In this document: positions 54,124-64,000 of the stretch, one piece after another
How the letters are laid out: each line of letters starts with the position of its first letter
Position numbering within the stretch: position 1 is the stretch's first letter
NCBI RefSeq assembly: GCF_018252635.1
Contig: NZ_JAGTXM010000001.1
Location: forward strand, 894,906-958,905
Direction: 5' to 3'
Length of the DNA: 64,000 nucleotides
DNA from: Citrobacter amalonaticus
Lineage (GTDB): Bacteria > Pseudomonadota > Gammaproteobacteria > Enterobacterales > Enterobacteriaceae
Notes under the pieces: generated by a model
Database searches by the model: none
What the model was told of the DNA's origin: nothing
What the model saw: only the letters and a program-made list of their open reading frames with translations
Made by a program: the position numbers and the translations under genes

Positions 54124-55194
54124 ATGCAAAAAGACGCGCTGAACAACGTACACATTACCGACGAACAGGTTCTGATGACCCCGGAACAACTCAAAGCGGA
54201 ATTCCCGCTGAGCCTGGCGCAAGAGGCGCAAATCGCCCAGTCGCGCAAAACCATTTCTGACATTATTGCCGGTCGCGATCCGCGTCTGTTAGTGGTGTGC
54301 GGCCCGTGTTCCATTCACGATCCTGAAACGGCCCTGGAATATGCTCGTCGATTTAAAGCCCTTGCCGCAGAGGTCAGCGATAGCCTCTATCTGGTGATGC
54401 GCGTCTATTTTGAAAAACCCCGTACCACCGTTGGCTGGAAAGGGTTAATTAACGATCCTCATATGGATGGCTCTTTTGACGTTGAAGCCGGTCTGAAAAT
54501 TGCGCGTCAGCTGCTGCTTGAACTGGTTAATATGGGACTGCCGCTGGCGACGGAAGCGCTGGATCCGAACAGTCCACAGTACCTGGGCGATCTCTTTAGC
54601 TGGTCGGCGATCGGCGCGCGTACCACAGAATCACAAACGCACCGTGAGATGGCGTCGGGTCTGTCGATGCCGGTAGGTTTCAAAAACGGCACCGACGGCA
54701 GCCTGGCTACGGCGATCAACGCCATGCGCGCGGCGGCGCAGTCACACCGTTTTGTCGGTATTAACCAGGCGGGGCAGGTTGCGTTGTTGCAAACCCAGGG
54801 GAACCCGGACGGGCATGTGATCCTGCGTGGTGGCAAAGCGCCTAACTATAGCCCGGCAGATGTCGCCCAGTGCGAAAAAGAAATGGAGCAGGCGGGACTG
54901 CGACCGTCACTGATGGTAGATTGCAGTCATGGTAACTCCAATAAAGATTACCGTCGTCAGCCTGCCGTGGCGGAGTCGGTGGTTGCGCAAATTAAAGATG
55001 GCAACCGCTCAATCATCGGGCTGATGATTGAAAGTAATATTCACGAAGGCAACCAGTCCTCCGAGCAACCGCGCAGCGAGATGAAGTACGGCGTGTCCGT
55101 TACCGATGCCTGCATTAGCTGGGAAATGACGGACGCGTTACTGCGTGAAATTAACAAAGACTTGAACGGCCAGTTGGCGGCGCGCCAGGCTTAA
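54124..55194 (+). CDS. aroF: DAHP synthase, tyrosine-sensitive
   Basis: AroF (356 aa) condenses phosphoenolpyruvate and erythrose-4-phosphate, the first step of aromatic biosynthesis; inhibited by tyrosine. It starts [18 protein letters not shown], the specific AroF N-terminus. The metal and substrate residues are in [29 protein letters not shown] and DCSHGNSNK. First gene of aroF-tyrA, 10 bp before tyrA. Confidence 0.98.
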   Translation: MQKDALNNVHITDEQVLMTPEQLKAEFPLSLAQEAQIAQSRKTISDIIAGRDPRLLVVCGPCSIHDPETALEYARRFKALAAEVSDSLYLVMRVYFEKPRTTVGWKGLINDPHMDGSFDVEAGLKIARQLLLELVNMGLPLATEALDPNSPQYLGDLFSWSAIGARTTESQTHREMASGLSMPVGFKNGTDGSLATAINAMRAAAQSHRFVGINQAGQVALLQTQGNPDGHVILRGGKAPNYSPADVAQCEKEMEQAGLRPSLMVDCSHGNSNKDYRRQPAVAESVVAQIKDGNRSIIGLMIESNIHEGNQSSEQPRSEMKYGVSVTDACISWEMTDALLREINKDLNGQLAARQA

Positions 55195-55204
55195 GAGGTT
55201 CGTT

Positions 55205-56326
55205 ATGGTTGCTGAGTTGACCGCATTACGCGATCAAATTGATGAAGTAGACAAGGCGTTGCTGGATTTACTGGCGCGCCGTCTGGAACTGGTGGCTGAG
55301 GTTGGTGAAGTTAAAAGCCGCTTTGGCCTGCCGATTTACGTACCGGAGCGCGAAGCCTCGATGCTGGCTTCGCGTCGCGCGGAAGCCGAAGCGCTCGGCG
55401 TGCCGCCGGATCTGATTGAAGATGTGTTGCGTCGGGTGATGCGTGAATCCTACTCCAGTGAGAACGATAAGGGGTTTAAGACGCTGTGCCCTTCGCTGCG
55501 ACCCGTGGTGATTGTCGGCGGTGGCGGGCAGATGGGACGGTTGTTCGAGAAAATGCTCACCCTGTCGGGTTATCAGGTGCGGATCCTCGAACAATATGAC
55601 TGGGATCGTGCGCAGGAGATTGTCGCTGATGCCGGCATGGTGATCGTCAGTGTCCCGATCCATCTGACGGAATCGGTGATCGGCAGGTTACCGCCTTTGC
55701 CAGCCGATTGTATTCTGGTCGATCTGGCGTCGGTGAAAAACGGCCCGTTACAGGCAATGCTGGCGGCGCACGATGGCCCGGTGCTTGGTCTGCACCCGAT
55801 GTTTGGTCCGGACAGCGGCAGCCTGGCAAAACAGGTGGTGGTCTGGTGCGATGGGCGAAATCCGGAAGCGTATCAGTGGTTCCTGGAGCAGATTCAGGTC
55901 TGGGGGGCGCGGTTGCACCGCATCAGCGCCGTCGAACACGATCAGAACATGGCGTTTATTCAGGCGCTGCGCCACTTTGCGACTTTTGCCTATGGTCTGC
56001 ATCTGGCAGAAGAAAACGTGCAGCTTGAACAGTTGCTGGCGCTCTCTTCGCCGATTTATCGTCTTGAGCTGGCGATGGTGGGGCGACTGTTTGCTCAGGA
56101 CCCGCAGCTTTATGCCGATATCATTATGTCGTCGGAGAGCAATCTGGCGCTCATTAAGCGCTACTACAAACGTTTTGGCGAAGCGATCGGTCTGCTGGAG
56201 CAGGGGGATAAACAGGCGTTTATCGATAGCTTCCGCAAAGTGGAGCACTGGTTTGGCGATTACGCGAAACGCTTCCAGAGCGAAAGTCGTACGCTGTTAC
56301 GCCAGGCGAATGACAGTCGACAGTAA
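55205..56326 (+). CDS. tyrA: Chorismate mutase / prephenate dehydrogenase
   Basis: TyrA (373 aa), a bifunctional enzyme making 4-hydroxyphenylpyruvate for tyrosine. The N-terminal AroQ-type mutase (1-90; [19 protein letters not shown]) is fused to an NAD-dependent prephenate dehydrogenase (about 98-373) with a GGGGQMGR nucleotide loop and HPMFGPD catalytic motif. Feedback-inhibited by tyrosine. Ends at a REP element. Confidence 0.98.
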   Translation: MVAELTALRDQIDEVDKALLDLLARRLELVAEVGEVKSRFGLPIYVPEREASMLASRRAEAEALGVPPDLIEDVLRRVMRESYSSENDKGFKTLCPSLRPVVIVGGGGQMGRLFEKMLTLSGYQVRILEQYDWDRAQEIVADAGMVIVSVPIHLTESVIGRLPPLPADCILVDLASVKNGPLQAMLAAHDGPVLGLHPMFGPDSGSLAKQVVVWCDGRNPEAYQWFLEQIQVWGARLHRISAVEHDQNMAFIQALRHFATFAYGLHLAEENVQLEQLLALSSPIYRLELAMVGRLFAQDPQLYADIIMSSESNLALIKRYYKRFGEAIGLLEQGDKQAFIDSFRKVEHWFGDYAKRFQSESRTLLRQANDSRQ

Positions 56327-56335
56327 TGGCTGGAT

Positions 56336-56376
56336 GATGCCGGATGGCGACGCGCAAGCGACTTATCCGGCCTACG
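56336..56376. repeat. REP element between tyrA and pheA
   Basis: GATGCCGGATGGCGACGCG and CGACTTATCCGGCCTACG are the two arms of a textbook enterobacterial REP. Confidence 0.9.
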
Positions 56377-56389
56377 CAACATAAACAGC

Positions 56390-56419
56390 AGGCCGGCCGG
56401 GCACAGCGCCCTCCGGCCT
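56390..56419. terminator. Hairpin between convergent tyrA and pheA
   Basis: AGGCCGG...CCGGCCT with an inner GGGC/GCCC stem; probable bidirectional terminator next to the REP. Confidence 0.7.
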
Positions 56420-56428
56420 TGTTACACG

Positions 56429-57589
56429 TTAGCTCGGTTCGACCGGCACCACGTTCTCACTGGGATAGCAGCCCAGCACCTTCATCGAGCGAGTAATCTC
56501 CCCCAGTTCTTTAAGCGCTTTTTGCATTTCTGAGGATTCCAGGTTGGCCTGGATGTCGAGATAAAACATCTCTTCCCACGGATTGCCGTGTATGGGGCGG
56601 GATTCCAGTTTGGTCATGATCAGATTGTGATTACGCATCACCAGCAATGCTTCTACCAGCGCGCCTGCCTGTTGTCCTGTCGCCATCAACAGCGTAGTTT
56701 TCGCGGGCACCTGGTCAGAAACGTTGATCGCTTTACGTGCCAGCACGATGAAACGAGTGATGTTCTGTGTCTGATTCGCTTCGATGCGTTCCAGAACCTG
56801 TAAACCATGCAGCACGCCACCGGCTTCGCTTCCGAGCGCAGCAACGCGCGGAGAATTTGCCTGAGCGACCTTTTCCATTGCCGCGGATGTGCTTTCGGTG
56901 TACTCAATTTTCCAGTGCGGATAACGACTGAGGAACTTGCTGCACTGCTGGAACGGCTGTGGATGGCTGTATACCGTCTCAATGGTGTCGAGGTCGGTGG
57001 TACCGGAAACCAGCACGCAGTGGTCGATAGTCACAGTCATCTCGCCCACAATGGATAGACTGGTGTGCTGAAGCAGATCGTAGACATCGTTAATTCCGCC
57101 GGAGCTGGTATTTTCAATGGGCACGACGGCGTAATCGGCCTGGCCGGTTTCGACCTGATTAAATATGTCGGCAAATTTCGCACAACCGCTCTCAATAAAC
57201 TGCTCAAAATGACGCGCAGCGTACTGACGTGCCGCGAGATGGGAGTAAGAGCCTTTTGGCCCCAGGAACGCCACGCGTGCTGAATGCGGATTGATCTTAT
57301 TCAGATGTTGCTGGAGCAGCGCCTGCTGGGTGAGAACGGAATCTTCGATGATGAGTTGAAAAAGTCGGGTAATGTAGTGCGCATCCAGATGATGGGCTTT
57401 GCCAAGCGTAATCAATCTGTCCAGCAAATCGCGCTCGCGGTCGATATCCCGCACCGGGCGATGGGATTCAAGCTTGGCTTTGCCGACTTCAACCGCCAGC
57501 CCACGTCGCTCGGCCAGTAACGCCAGCAATTTTGCATCCAGCGCGCTGATTTTATCGCGCAGCGCCAGTAATGGGTTTTCCGATGTCAT
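56429..57589 (-). CDS. pheA: Chorismate mutase / prephenate dehydratase
   Basis: PheA (386 aa), a bifunctional enzyme making phenylpyruvate for phenylalanine. N-terminal AroQ mutase (1-90; [23 protein letters not shown]), dehydratase (about 104-285; [28 protein letters not shown]) and a C-terminal ACT regulatory domain (about 299-376) with GALVE and [15 protein letters not shown], the Phe-binding motifs. Expression is set by the pheL attenuator upstream and enzyme activity by phenylalanine. Confidence 0.98.
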   Translation of the reverse strand: MTSENPLLALRDKISALDAKLLALLAERRGLAVEVGKAKLESHRPVRDIDRERDLLDRLITLGKAHHLDAHYITRLFQLIIEDSVLTQQALLQQHLNKINPHSARVAFLGPKGSYSHLAARQYAARHFEQFIESGCAKFADIFNQVETGQADYAVVPIENTSSGGINDVYDLLQHTSLSIVGEMTVTIDHCVLVSGTTDLDTIETVYSHPQPFQQCSKFLSRYPHWKIEYTESTSAAMEKVAQANSPRVAALGSEAGGVLHGLQVLERIEANQTQNITRFIVLARKAINVSDQVPAKTTLLMATGQQAGALVEALLVMRNHNLIMTKLESRPIHGNPWEEMFYLDIQANLESSEMQKALKELGEITRSMKVLGCYPSENVVPVEPS

Positions 57590-57613
57590 AGTGTTGCCTT
57601 TATTGTTATCAAT

Positions 57614-57642
57614 AAAAAAGGCCTCCCGATGTGGGAGGCCTT
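57614..57642 (-). terminator. pheA attenuator terminator
   Basis: On the minus strand AAGGCCTCCC and GGGAGGCCTT form the stem, followed by TTTTATT. It lies between pheL and pheA and is the terminator arm of Phe attenuation. Confidence 0.93.
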
Positions 57643-57687
57643 ATTGTTCGTCTTCGCATTCTTTTTCACACGACGAAAGCCTCCCAT

Positions 57688-57735
57688 TCAGGGGAAGGTA
57701 AAAAAGAATGCGAAGAAGAACGGGGTGTGTTTCAT
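57688..57735 (-). CDS. pheL: pheA leader peptide PheL
   Basis: A 15-codon leader: [15 protein letters not shown]. Seven Phe codons let ribosome stalling at low Phe-tRNA favour the antiterminator and allow pheA transcription. Differs from the E. coli peptide ([15 protein letters not shown]) at one residue. Too short for standard gene callers, but position and sequence are decisive. Confidence 0.95.
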   Translation of the reverse strand: [15 protein letters not shown]

Positions 57736-57789
57736 AACAGTTTCCTTAAGTGAAGTAAGTAAAGTACCCGTACTGATTTCACCCTGTCA

Positions 57790-58256
<467 letters not shown>

Positions 58257-58402
58257 TTATTTTGTCACTTTTTGTCAAGGGTACCTTTTTGTGAGTTATC
58301 GCAGGAAGAGGTGATTTTTCACTTGAGGAAAGCCAGAAAGCAGGCCATATTTGATGAGTTGCGTCACGCAAAAGTCATCAGCGCCACGACGCGAATGGAT
58401 AT

Positions 58403-58432
58403 AAAAACGGCAGCTCCAGAGCTGCCGTTTTT
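58403..58432. terminator. bamD terminator
   Basis: ACGGCAGCTC-CA-GAGCTGCCGT, a 10-bp stem with A5 and T5 on either side. Confidence 0.93.
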
Positions 58433-58447
58433 GCATCTGAAAATCGA

Positions 58448-59185
58448 TCAGGTGTTGCTGCTGTTGGCGGCGATAATCTTCGCCACTTTGTCAGCCTGCG
58501 CCGTCATCTGCATTTCGCGATAGGCATTTTCCATCAGCGGCAGGGCATCACGCGTTGCCTGCGTATCCGGGAAATCGCGTAACATACCTTCTACACGGTT
58601 AACCACGGCAACCCATGCACCACGCTGGGTATAGTAATCCGCAACGGAGTACTCATACTTCGCCAGACGATCTTTCAGGAACACCAGACGTTTGGTGGCG
58701 TCGGTAGTGTACTGGCTGTTCGGATACCCGCGAACCAGCTTCGAAAAGTCATTGAACGCCGCGCGCGCATGCTGAGGGTCACGGTCGCTACGATCGACAC
58801 CAAAGAACCCTTGTAATGCGCTGTCATCTAACGCCATATTGGTCAGGCCACGCATATACATGACATAATCAATGTTAGGATGAGTCGGATTCAGGCGGAT
58901 AAAGCGATCGATGGCAGCCTGAGCAAGCGGCAGATCGGCGTTTTTGTAGTAGGCGTAGATGAGATCTAATTGCACCTGCTGAGAATAGGGACCAAATGGA
59001 TAGCGGTTATCCAACGCTTCCAATTGCGTTATTGCCTGTTTCCAGTTACCGTCCTGCAGCTTTTGCTGAGCAGTCGCGTAGATTTCATTAGGCGGATTAT
59101 CGGGCACCTCTTCCTTTGAACCAGAGCAACCCGCCAAAAACAGGCTCAACGTGGCTGCTGCCACCAGATATTTCATGCGCGTCAT
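58448..59185 (-). CDS. bamD: Essential BAM lipoprotein BamD
   Basis: BamD (YfiO, 245 aa), the essential lipoprotein of the beta-barrel assembly machine. Lipobox LFLAGC (Cys20), then five TPR repeats (about 30-240; [40 protein letters not shown]). Divergent from rluD across 131 bp. Confidence 0.97.
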   Translation of the reverse strand: MTRMKYLVAAATLSLFLAGCSGSKEEVPDNPPNEIYATAQQKLQDGNWKQAITQLEALDNRYPFGPYSQQVQLDLIYAYYKNADLPLAQAAIDRFIRLNPTHPNIDYVMYMRGLTNMALDDSALQGFFGVDRSDRDPQHARAAFNDFSKLVRGYPNSQYTTDATKRLVFLKDRLAKYEYSVADYYTQRGAWVAVVNRVEGMLRDFPDTQATRDALPLMENAYREMQMTAQADKVAKIIAANSSNT

Positions 59186-59316
59186 GACGTTTTGACTTTC
59201 CTCAAAATGTTTTACGGGAGATTCTCTGTTCCTGCTCCCGGTTAAGACCAGCTACAATAGCACACTATATTAAACGGCAAAGCCGTAAAACCCAACGTTA
59301 AACGAAGAAGCTGTAT

Positions 59317-60297
59317 ATGGCACAACGAGTACAACTCACCGCAACGGTATCCGAAAATCAACTCGGTCAACGCTTAGATCAAGCTTTAGCCGAAATGTTC
59401 CCTGATTATTCGCGATCGCGCATAAAAGATTGGATTCTTGATAAGCGCGTGTTGGTCAACGGTAAACTTTGCGACAAACCAAAAGAAAAAGTGTTAGGCG
59501 GAGAACGGATCGCCATCGATGCCGAAATCGATGAAGAAATCCGCTTCGAGCCTCAGGATATCCCACTGGATATCGTTTATGAAGATGATGACATCATTGT
59601 TATCAACAAACCACGCGATCTGGTTGTTCACCCTGGCGCGGGCAACCCGGACGGCACGGTTCTGAATGCGTTACTGCATTATTATCCGCCGATTGCTGAC
59701 GTGCCACGTGCAGGTATTGTCCATCGTCTGGATAAAGACACCACAGGGTTAATGGTGGTCGCGAAAACCGTTCCGGCGCAAACGCGGCTGGTGGAAGCGC
59801 TGCAACTGCGAGAGATCACCCGTGAATATGAAGCGGTGGCGATCGGTCACATGACAGCGGGCGGCACGGTGGAAGAACCCATTAGCCGTCATCCGACAAA
59901 GCGTACTCATATGGCGGTGCACCCCATGGGGAAACCGGCGGTGACGCACTATCGCATCATGGAGCATTTCCGTGTGCACACGCGTCTGCGGCTGCGTCTG
60001 GAAACGGGACGTACGCACCAGATCCGCGTGCACATGGCGCATATTACCCATCCGCTGGTGGGCGATCAGGTATACGGCGGCCGTCCACGTCCGCCGAAAG
60101 GCGCGTCGGAGGCGTTTATCTCAACATTGCGTAAATTCGACCGTCAGGCGCTGCATGCCACCATGCTGCGTCTGTATCACCCGATTTCAGGTATCGAAAT
60201 GGAATGGCATGCGCCGATCCCGCAGGATATGGTTGAACTGATTGACGCAATGCGCGCCGATTTTGAAGAGCATAAGGATGACGTGGCCTGGCTATGA
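59317..60297 (+). CDS. rluD: 23S rRNA pseudouridine synthase RluD
   Basis: RluD (326 aa) forms pseudouridines 1911, 1915 and 1917 in helix 69 of 23S rRNA. The S4 RNA-binding domain (about 18-90) precedes the catalytic domain with Asp139 in HRLDKDTTGLMVVAK and the ETGRTHQIRVHMAH motif. It overlaps pgeF by four bases (ATGA). Confidence 0.97.
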   Translation: MAQRVQLTATVSENQLGQRLDQALAEMFPDYSRSRIKDWILDKRVLVNGKLCDKPKEKVLGGERIAIDAEIDEEIRFEPQDIPLDIVYEDDDIIVINKPRDLVVHPGAGNPDGTVLNALLHYYPPIADVPRAGIVHRLDKDTTGLMVVAKTVPAQTRLVEALQLREITREYEAVAIGHMTAGGTVEEPISRHPTKRTHMAVHPMGKPAVTHYRIMEHFRVHTRLRLRLETGRTHQIRVHMAHITHPLVGDQVYGGRPRPPKGASEAFISTLRKFDRQALHATMLRLYHPISGIEMEWHAPIPQDMVELIDAMRADFEEHKDDVAWL

Positions 60298-61025
60298 GTG
60301 AGCTTATTGTCCCGCAGTGGCCCTTGCCGAAAAGTGTGGCGGCCTGTAGTTCGACCCGCACCGGCGGCGTGAGTTTGCCGCCGTACGATGCATTAAATCT
60401 GGGGGCCCACTGTGGCGATAACCCAGAGCATGTCGAAGAGAACCGCCGACGCCTGTTTACTGCGGGCAATCTGCCGTCAAAACCGGTCTGGCTGGAGCAG
60501 GTTCACGGGAAAGACGTCCTGAAGCTGACTGGCGAGCCTTACGCCTCTAAACGGGCGGATGCGTCATACAGTAATACGCCGGGCACCGTTTGTGCGGTGA
60601 TGACGGCGGACTGTCTGCCCGTCCTCTTTTGTAATCGGGCAGGAACGGAGGTGGCGGCAGCCCATGCGGGCTGGCGTGGATTATGTGAAGGCGTACTGGA
60701 AGAGACGGTGGCCTGCTTTGCTGATAAGCCTGAAAATATTCTTGCCTGGTTAGGCCCGGCGATAGGTCCTTCGGCGTTTGAAGTCGGACCAGAGGTACGT
60801 GAGGCGTTTCTTGCAAAGGATGCTAACGCACATAGCGCCTTTGTGCCGCACGGTGAAAAATATCTGGCGAATATTTATCAGCTTGCGCGTCAACGCCTGA
60901 CAAATGTCGGCGTTGAGCAAATCTATGGTGGCGACCACTGTACTTTTAGTGAAAATGAGACTTTCTTCTCTTATCGTCGCGACAAGACCACGGGGCGTAT
61001 GGCAAGTTTTATTTGGCTGATATAA
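60294..61025 (+). CDS. pgeF: Purine nucleoside phosphorylase / peptidoglycan editing factor YfiH
   Basis: YfiH/PgeF (243 aa), a zinc laccase-domain (COG1496) protein. In E. coli it removes wrongly made UDP-MurNAc-L-Ser; family members also act as adenosine phosphorylase/deaminase. Zinc ligands are visible in VMTADCLPVLF (Cys), AAAHAGWRGL (His) and HGKD. Operon with rluD by four-base overlap. Confidence 0.95.
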   Translation: MSELIVPQWPLPKSVAACSSTRTGGVSLPPYDALNLGAHCGDNPEHVEENRRRLFTAGNLPSKPVWLEQVHGKDVLKLTGEPYASKRADASYSNTPGTVCAVMTADCLPVLFCNRAGTEVAAAHAGWRGLCEGVLEETVACFADKPENILAWLGPAIGPSAFEVGPEVREAFLAKDANAHSAFVPHGEKYLANIYQLARQRLTNVGVEQIYGGDHCTFSENETFFSYRRDKTTGRMASFIWLI

Positions 61026-61087
61026 CCTAAAGAATCAAGACGATCCGGTACGCGTAATTTTCTTTTCACATAATTCAGGTCAATAAC

Positions 61088-61115
61088 CTTGAATAATTGA
61101 GGGATGACCTCATTT
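61088..61115 (+). promoter_or_regulatory. Sigma-32 heat-shock promoter of clpB
   Basis: CTTGAAT (61088-61094), 13-bp spacer, CCTCATTT (61108-61115), 40 bp before the clpB start; same layout as the mapped E. coli promoter. Confidence 0.9.
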
Positions 61116-61154
61116 AATCTCCAGTAGCAAATTTGACCTATTATGGGAGGAGTT

Positions 61155-63728
61155 ATGCGTCTGGATCGTCTTACTAACAAATTCCAGCTTGCTCTTGCCG
61201 ATGCCCAGTCGCTCGCACTGGGGCACGACAACCAATTCATCGAACCTCTTCATTTAATGAGCGCCTTGCTGAATCAGGAAGGGGGATCGGTACGTCCTTT
61301 ATTAACCTCTGCCGGTATTAATACCGGACAGCTACGCACCGCCATCGATCAGGCGCTGAGCCGTTTACCGCAGGTGGAAGGCACCGGCGGCGATGTCCAG
61401 CCCTCTCAGGATCTGGTGCGTGTACTGAATCTTTGCGACAAGCTGGCGCAAAAACGAGGGGACAACTTTATTTCGTCAGAACTGTTCGTTCTGGCGGCGC
61501 TTGAGTCACGCGGCACGCTGCCCGATTTACTGAAATCGGCTGGCGCAACGACCGCCAATATTACTCAGGCAATTGAACAAATGCGCGGAGGTGAAAACGT
61601 GAATGACCAGGGGGCTGAAGACCAACGTCAGGCCTTGAAAAAATACACTGTCGATCTGACCGAGCGTGCTGAACAGGGCAAACTTGACCCGGTTATCGGC
61701 CGTGATGAAGAGATCCGCCGGACCATTCAGGTACTGCAGCGTCGTACTAAAAACAACCCGGTATTAATCGGGGAGCCGGGCGTCGGTAAAACGGCGATTG
61801 TTGAAGGACTGGCACAGCGAATCATTAATGGTGAAGTCCCTGAAGGGTTGAAAGGCCGTCGCGTACTGGCACTGGATATGGGCGCGCTGGTGGCAGGGGC
61901 AAAATACCGTGGTGAATTTGAAGAACGCTTAAAAGGCGTACTCAACGATCTCGCTAAACAGGAAGGGAATGTCATCCTGTTTATCGATGAATTGCACACC
62001 ATGGTGGGCGCGGGTAAAGCTGATGGCGCAATGGATGCCGGGAACATGCTGAAACCGGCGCTGGCGCGTGGGGAACTGCACTGCGTAGGGGCGACAACGC
62101 TCGACGAGTATCGGCAGTACATCGAAAAAGATGCGGCGCTGGAACGTCGTTTCCAGAAAGTGTTTGTAGCAGAGCCGTCAGTGGAAGATACCATTGCGAT
62201 ACTGCGTGGTCTGAAAGAGCGTTATGAACTGCATCACCATGTGCAAATCACTGACCCGGCGATCGTCGCGGCAGCCACACTGTCTCATCGGTACATTGCC
62301 GATCGCCAGTTGCCGGATAAAGCTATCGACCTGATCGATGAAGCGGCATCCAGCATCCGCATGCAGATCGACTCTAAGCCAGAAGAACTGGACAGACTTG
62401 ACCGCCGCATTATCCAGCTCAAACTGGAACAGCAGGCGTTGATGAAAGAGTCTGATGAGGCGAGCAAAAAACGTCTCGACATGCTTAATGAAGAGCTGGA
62501 AGACAAAGAACGCCAGTACTCTGAATTAGAAGAAGAGTGGAAAGCGGAAAAAGCGTCGCTCTCCGGAACACAAACGATTAAAGCCGAGCTGGAACAGGCG
62601 AAGATTGCCATTGAACAGGCGCGTCGTGTGGGCGATCTGGCGCGGATGTCCGAACTGCAGTACGGCAAAATCCCTGAGCTTGAAAAACAGCTGGAAGCCG
62701 CGACGCAGTTGGAAGGTAAAACTATGCGTCTGTTGCGTAATAAAGTGACGGATGCGGAAATTGCTGAAGTGCTGGCGCGATGGACCGGTATTCCGGTCGC
62801 GAGAATGCTGGAAGGCGAGCGCGAGAAACTGTTGCGTATGGAGCAAGAGTTACACAGTCGTGTGATTGGGCAGAACGAAGCGGTAGAAGCGGTATCGAAT
62901 GCGATTCGTCGTAGTCGTGCGGGTCTTGCCGATCCAAACCGTCCGATTGGTTCATTCCTGTTCCTCGGCCCAACCGGGGTCGGTAAAACCGAACTGTGTA
63001 AAGCGCTGGCAAACTTTATGTTTGATAGCGATGACGCGATGGTACGTATCGACATGTCCGAGTTTATGGAGAAACACTCTGTATCACGTCTTGTCGGGGC
63101 GCCTCCGGGATATGTCGGTTATGAAGAAGGCGGTTACCTGACAGAAGCGGTTCGTCGTCGTCCTTATTCCGTTATCCTGCTTGATGAAGTTGAGAAAGCG
63201 CATCCTGATGTGTTCAACATTCTTCTGCAGGTCCTGGACGATGGCCGTCTGACCGATGGGCAGGGAAGGACGGTCGATTTCCGTAATACGGTGGTGATTA
63301 TGACCTCTAACCTGGGGTCCGATCTGATTCAGGAACGCTTCGGCGAGCTGGATTACAGCCATATGAAAGATCTGGTATTAGGTGTGGTGAGTCACAACTT
63401 CCGCCCGGAATTCATAAACCGTATAGATGAGGTTGTTGTATTCCATCCGTTGGGTGAACAACACATCGCGTCAATTGCGCAGATCCAGTTGCAGCGTCTG
63501 TATAAACGTCTGGAAGAGCGTGGCTATGAAATCCACATTTCCGACGAGGCACTGAAACTGCTGAGCGCGAATGGTTATGATCCGGTGTATGGGGCTCGTC
63601 CGTTGAAACGGGCAATCCAGCAACAGATTGAAAACCCGCTGGCGCAGCAAATTCTGTCCGGAGAGTTAATTCCAGGCAAAACAATTCGCCTTGAAGCAAA
63701 CGGCGATCGGATTGTTGCAGTTCAGTAA
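61155..63728 (+). CDS. clpB: Disaggregase ClpB (Hsp104 family)
   Basis: ClpB (857 aa), a hexameric AAA+ ATPase that extracts polypeptides from aggregates with DnaK. N domain (1-145), NBD1 Walker A GEPGVGKT (about 206-213) and Walker B FIDELH, coiled-coil middle domain (about 410-520), NBD2 Walker A GPTGVGKT (about 605-612) and Walker B LLDEVEK. Start at ATG 61155 ([16 protein letters not shown]) with GGGAGGAG upstream. An internal GTG (61599-61601, codon 149) with its own GGAGG gives the N-domain-less short form. Confidence 0.98.
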   Translation: MRLDRLTNKFQLALADAQSLALGHDNQFIEPLHLMSALLNQEGGSVRPLLTSAGINTGQLRTAIDQALSRLPQVEGTGGDVQPSQDLVRVLNLCDKLAQKRGDNFISSELFVLAALESRGTLPDLLKSAGATTANITQAIEQMRGGENVNDQGAEDQRQALKKYTVDLTERAEQGKLDPVIGRDEEIRRTIQVLQRRTKNNPVLIGEPGVGKTAIVEGLAQRIINGEVPEGLKGRRVLALDMGALVAGAKYRGEFEERLKGVLNDLAKQEGNVILFIDELHTMVGAGKADGAMDAGNMLKPALARGELHCVGATTLDEYRQYIEKDAALERRFQKVFVAEPSVEDTIAILRGLKERYELHHHVQITDPAIVAAATLSHRYIADRQLPDKAIDLIDEAASSIRMQIDSKPEELDRLDRRIIQLKLEQQALMKESDEASKKRLDMLNEELEDKERQYSELEEEWKAEKASLSGTQTIKAELEQAKIAIEQARRVGDLARMSELQYGKIPELEKQLEAATQLEGKTMRLLRNKVTDAEIAEVLARWTGIPVARMLEGEREKLLRMEQELHSRVIGQNEAVEAVSNAIRRSRAGLADPNRPIGSFLFLGPTGVGKTELCKALANFMFDSDDAMVRIDMSEFMEKHSVSRLVGAPPGYVGYEEGGYLTEAVRRRPYSVILLDEVEKAHPDVFNILLQVLDDGRLTDGQGRTVDFRNTVVIMTSNLGSDLIQERFGELDYSHMKDLVLGVVSHNFRPEFINRIDEVVVFHPLGEQHIASIAQIQLQRLYKRLEERGYEIHISDEALKLLSANGYDPVYGARPLKRAIQQQIENPLAQQILSGELIPGKTIRLEANGDRIVAVQ
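61585..61601 (+). promoter_or_regulatory. Internal ribosome site for the short ClpB isoform
   Basis: GCGGAGG followed at seven bases by GTG at codon 149, matching the known Val149 start of E. coli ClpB80. Confidence 0.85.
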
Positions 63729-63742
63729 TCCATCGTGAAATT

Positions 63743-63770
63743 AAAAACGGGCTCTTCGGGGCTCGTTTTT
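63743..63770 (+). terminator. clpB terminator
   Basis: AAAAACG...CGTTTTT with inner GGCTC/GGGCT pairing and a T tract. Confidence 0.8.
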
Positions 63771-63853
63771 GTTTGATAAATGCGCAAAAGGGGGCGTTAA
63801 TTAGGCGATTTGCCTGGAAAGTGAGCGTTTAATAAGTTTTTTGTATTTTTGAC

Positions 63854-63881
63854 TTGTCAGCCCGAAATAACTCCCTATAAT
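63854..63881 (+). promoter_or_regulatory. rRNA operon promoter P1 (and P2 -35 at 63987)
   Basis: TTGTCA (63854-63859), 16-bp spacer, TATAAT (63876-63881), followed by the GC-rich discriminator GCGCCTCC typical of stringently controlled rrn promoters. An A/T-rich UP element precedes it (about 63827-63850). TTGACT at 63987-63992 is the likely -35 of P2. The 16S gene (rrnG-equivalent by location after clpB) begins beyond the window. Confidence 0.9.
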
Positions 63882-64000
63882 GCGCCTCCACTGACACGGA
63901 ACAACGGCACGCAAGCCGCCGGGTCAGCGGGGTTCTCCGGTGAAAACCAGCGATGAACACCCACAGAGAAAAGCAAAATAAATGCTTGACTCTGAAGCGG

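Noticed and set aside
58272-58523. Small plus-strand open frame between raiA and bamD
   Set aside because: It crosses the bamD terminator and runs into bamD antisense; no ribosome site or recognisable product.

Overview
The window is chromosomal DNA from an enterobacterium. The right half (smpB to clpB and an rrn promoter) follows the E. coli/Salmonella backbone order gene for gene. A tctABC/tctDE citrate-uptake locus and a bapABCD biofilm-adhesin locus wedged between smpB and ssrA point to the Citrobacter/Salmonella side of the family. I cannot name the species from sequence alone.

Layout. 1-7.5 kb: the 5' part of glaH (csiD), a membrane-anchored alpha/beta hydrolase, the TctABC tripartite tricarboxylate transporter and its divergent TctD/TctE two-component system. 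7.5-12.7 kb: accessory surface and signalling genes (a small LEA-like periplasmic protein, an autotransporter, a CSS-motif EAL phosphodiesterase) and small prophage/IS debris. 13.5-21.4 kb: a P4-like satellite prophage integrated at the 3' end of ssrA. It carries an att-like repeat at each end, a tandem iteron region resembling P4 crr, a 5'-truncated alpha replication gene, a truncated delta/Ogr gene, an intact psu, a 19-nt P2/P4-type cos sequence and a P4-type integrase. Between psu/cos and int, the position known as the anti-phage cargo hotspot of P4 satellites, lies a translationally coupled SF1 helicase + DUF2290 pair. This is the most interesting system in the window: a probable two-gene phage-defence module, expressed in one operon with the integrase.

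21.3-37.4 kb: ssrA (tmRNA), then on the same strand the bapABCD type I secretion locus. BapA is a giant adhesin (about 3,580 aa) with about 26 Ig-like modules, three VCBS-like repeats and a C-terminal secretion signal; BapB/C/D are its TolC-like, ABC and HlyD-like exporter parts.

38-64 kb: conserved housekeeping block: smpB, ratAB, bamE, recN (two LexA boxes), nadK, grpE (sigma-32 promoter), yfjD (apparent CTG start), ypjD, ffh, rpsP-rimM-trmD-rplS, an inserted DUF2946/PepSY membrane pair, yfiB-dgcN-yfiR (c-di-GMP), yfiL, aroF-tyrA (TyrR boxes), pheA with its pheL attenuator, raiA (perfect CRP palindrome), bamD, rluD-pgeF, clpB (sigma-32 promoter and internal start), and an rrn P1 promoter at the right edge.

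Genes that work together: TctD/E senses and TctABC imports tricarboxylates; SmpB and tmRNA rescue stalled ribosomes; AroF-TyrA and PheL/PheA set flux to Tyr and Phe; YfiR/DgcN/YfiB and the CSS-EAL protein act on opposite sides of c-di-GMP turnover, which in relatives controls BapA-dependent biofilm.
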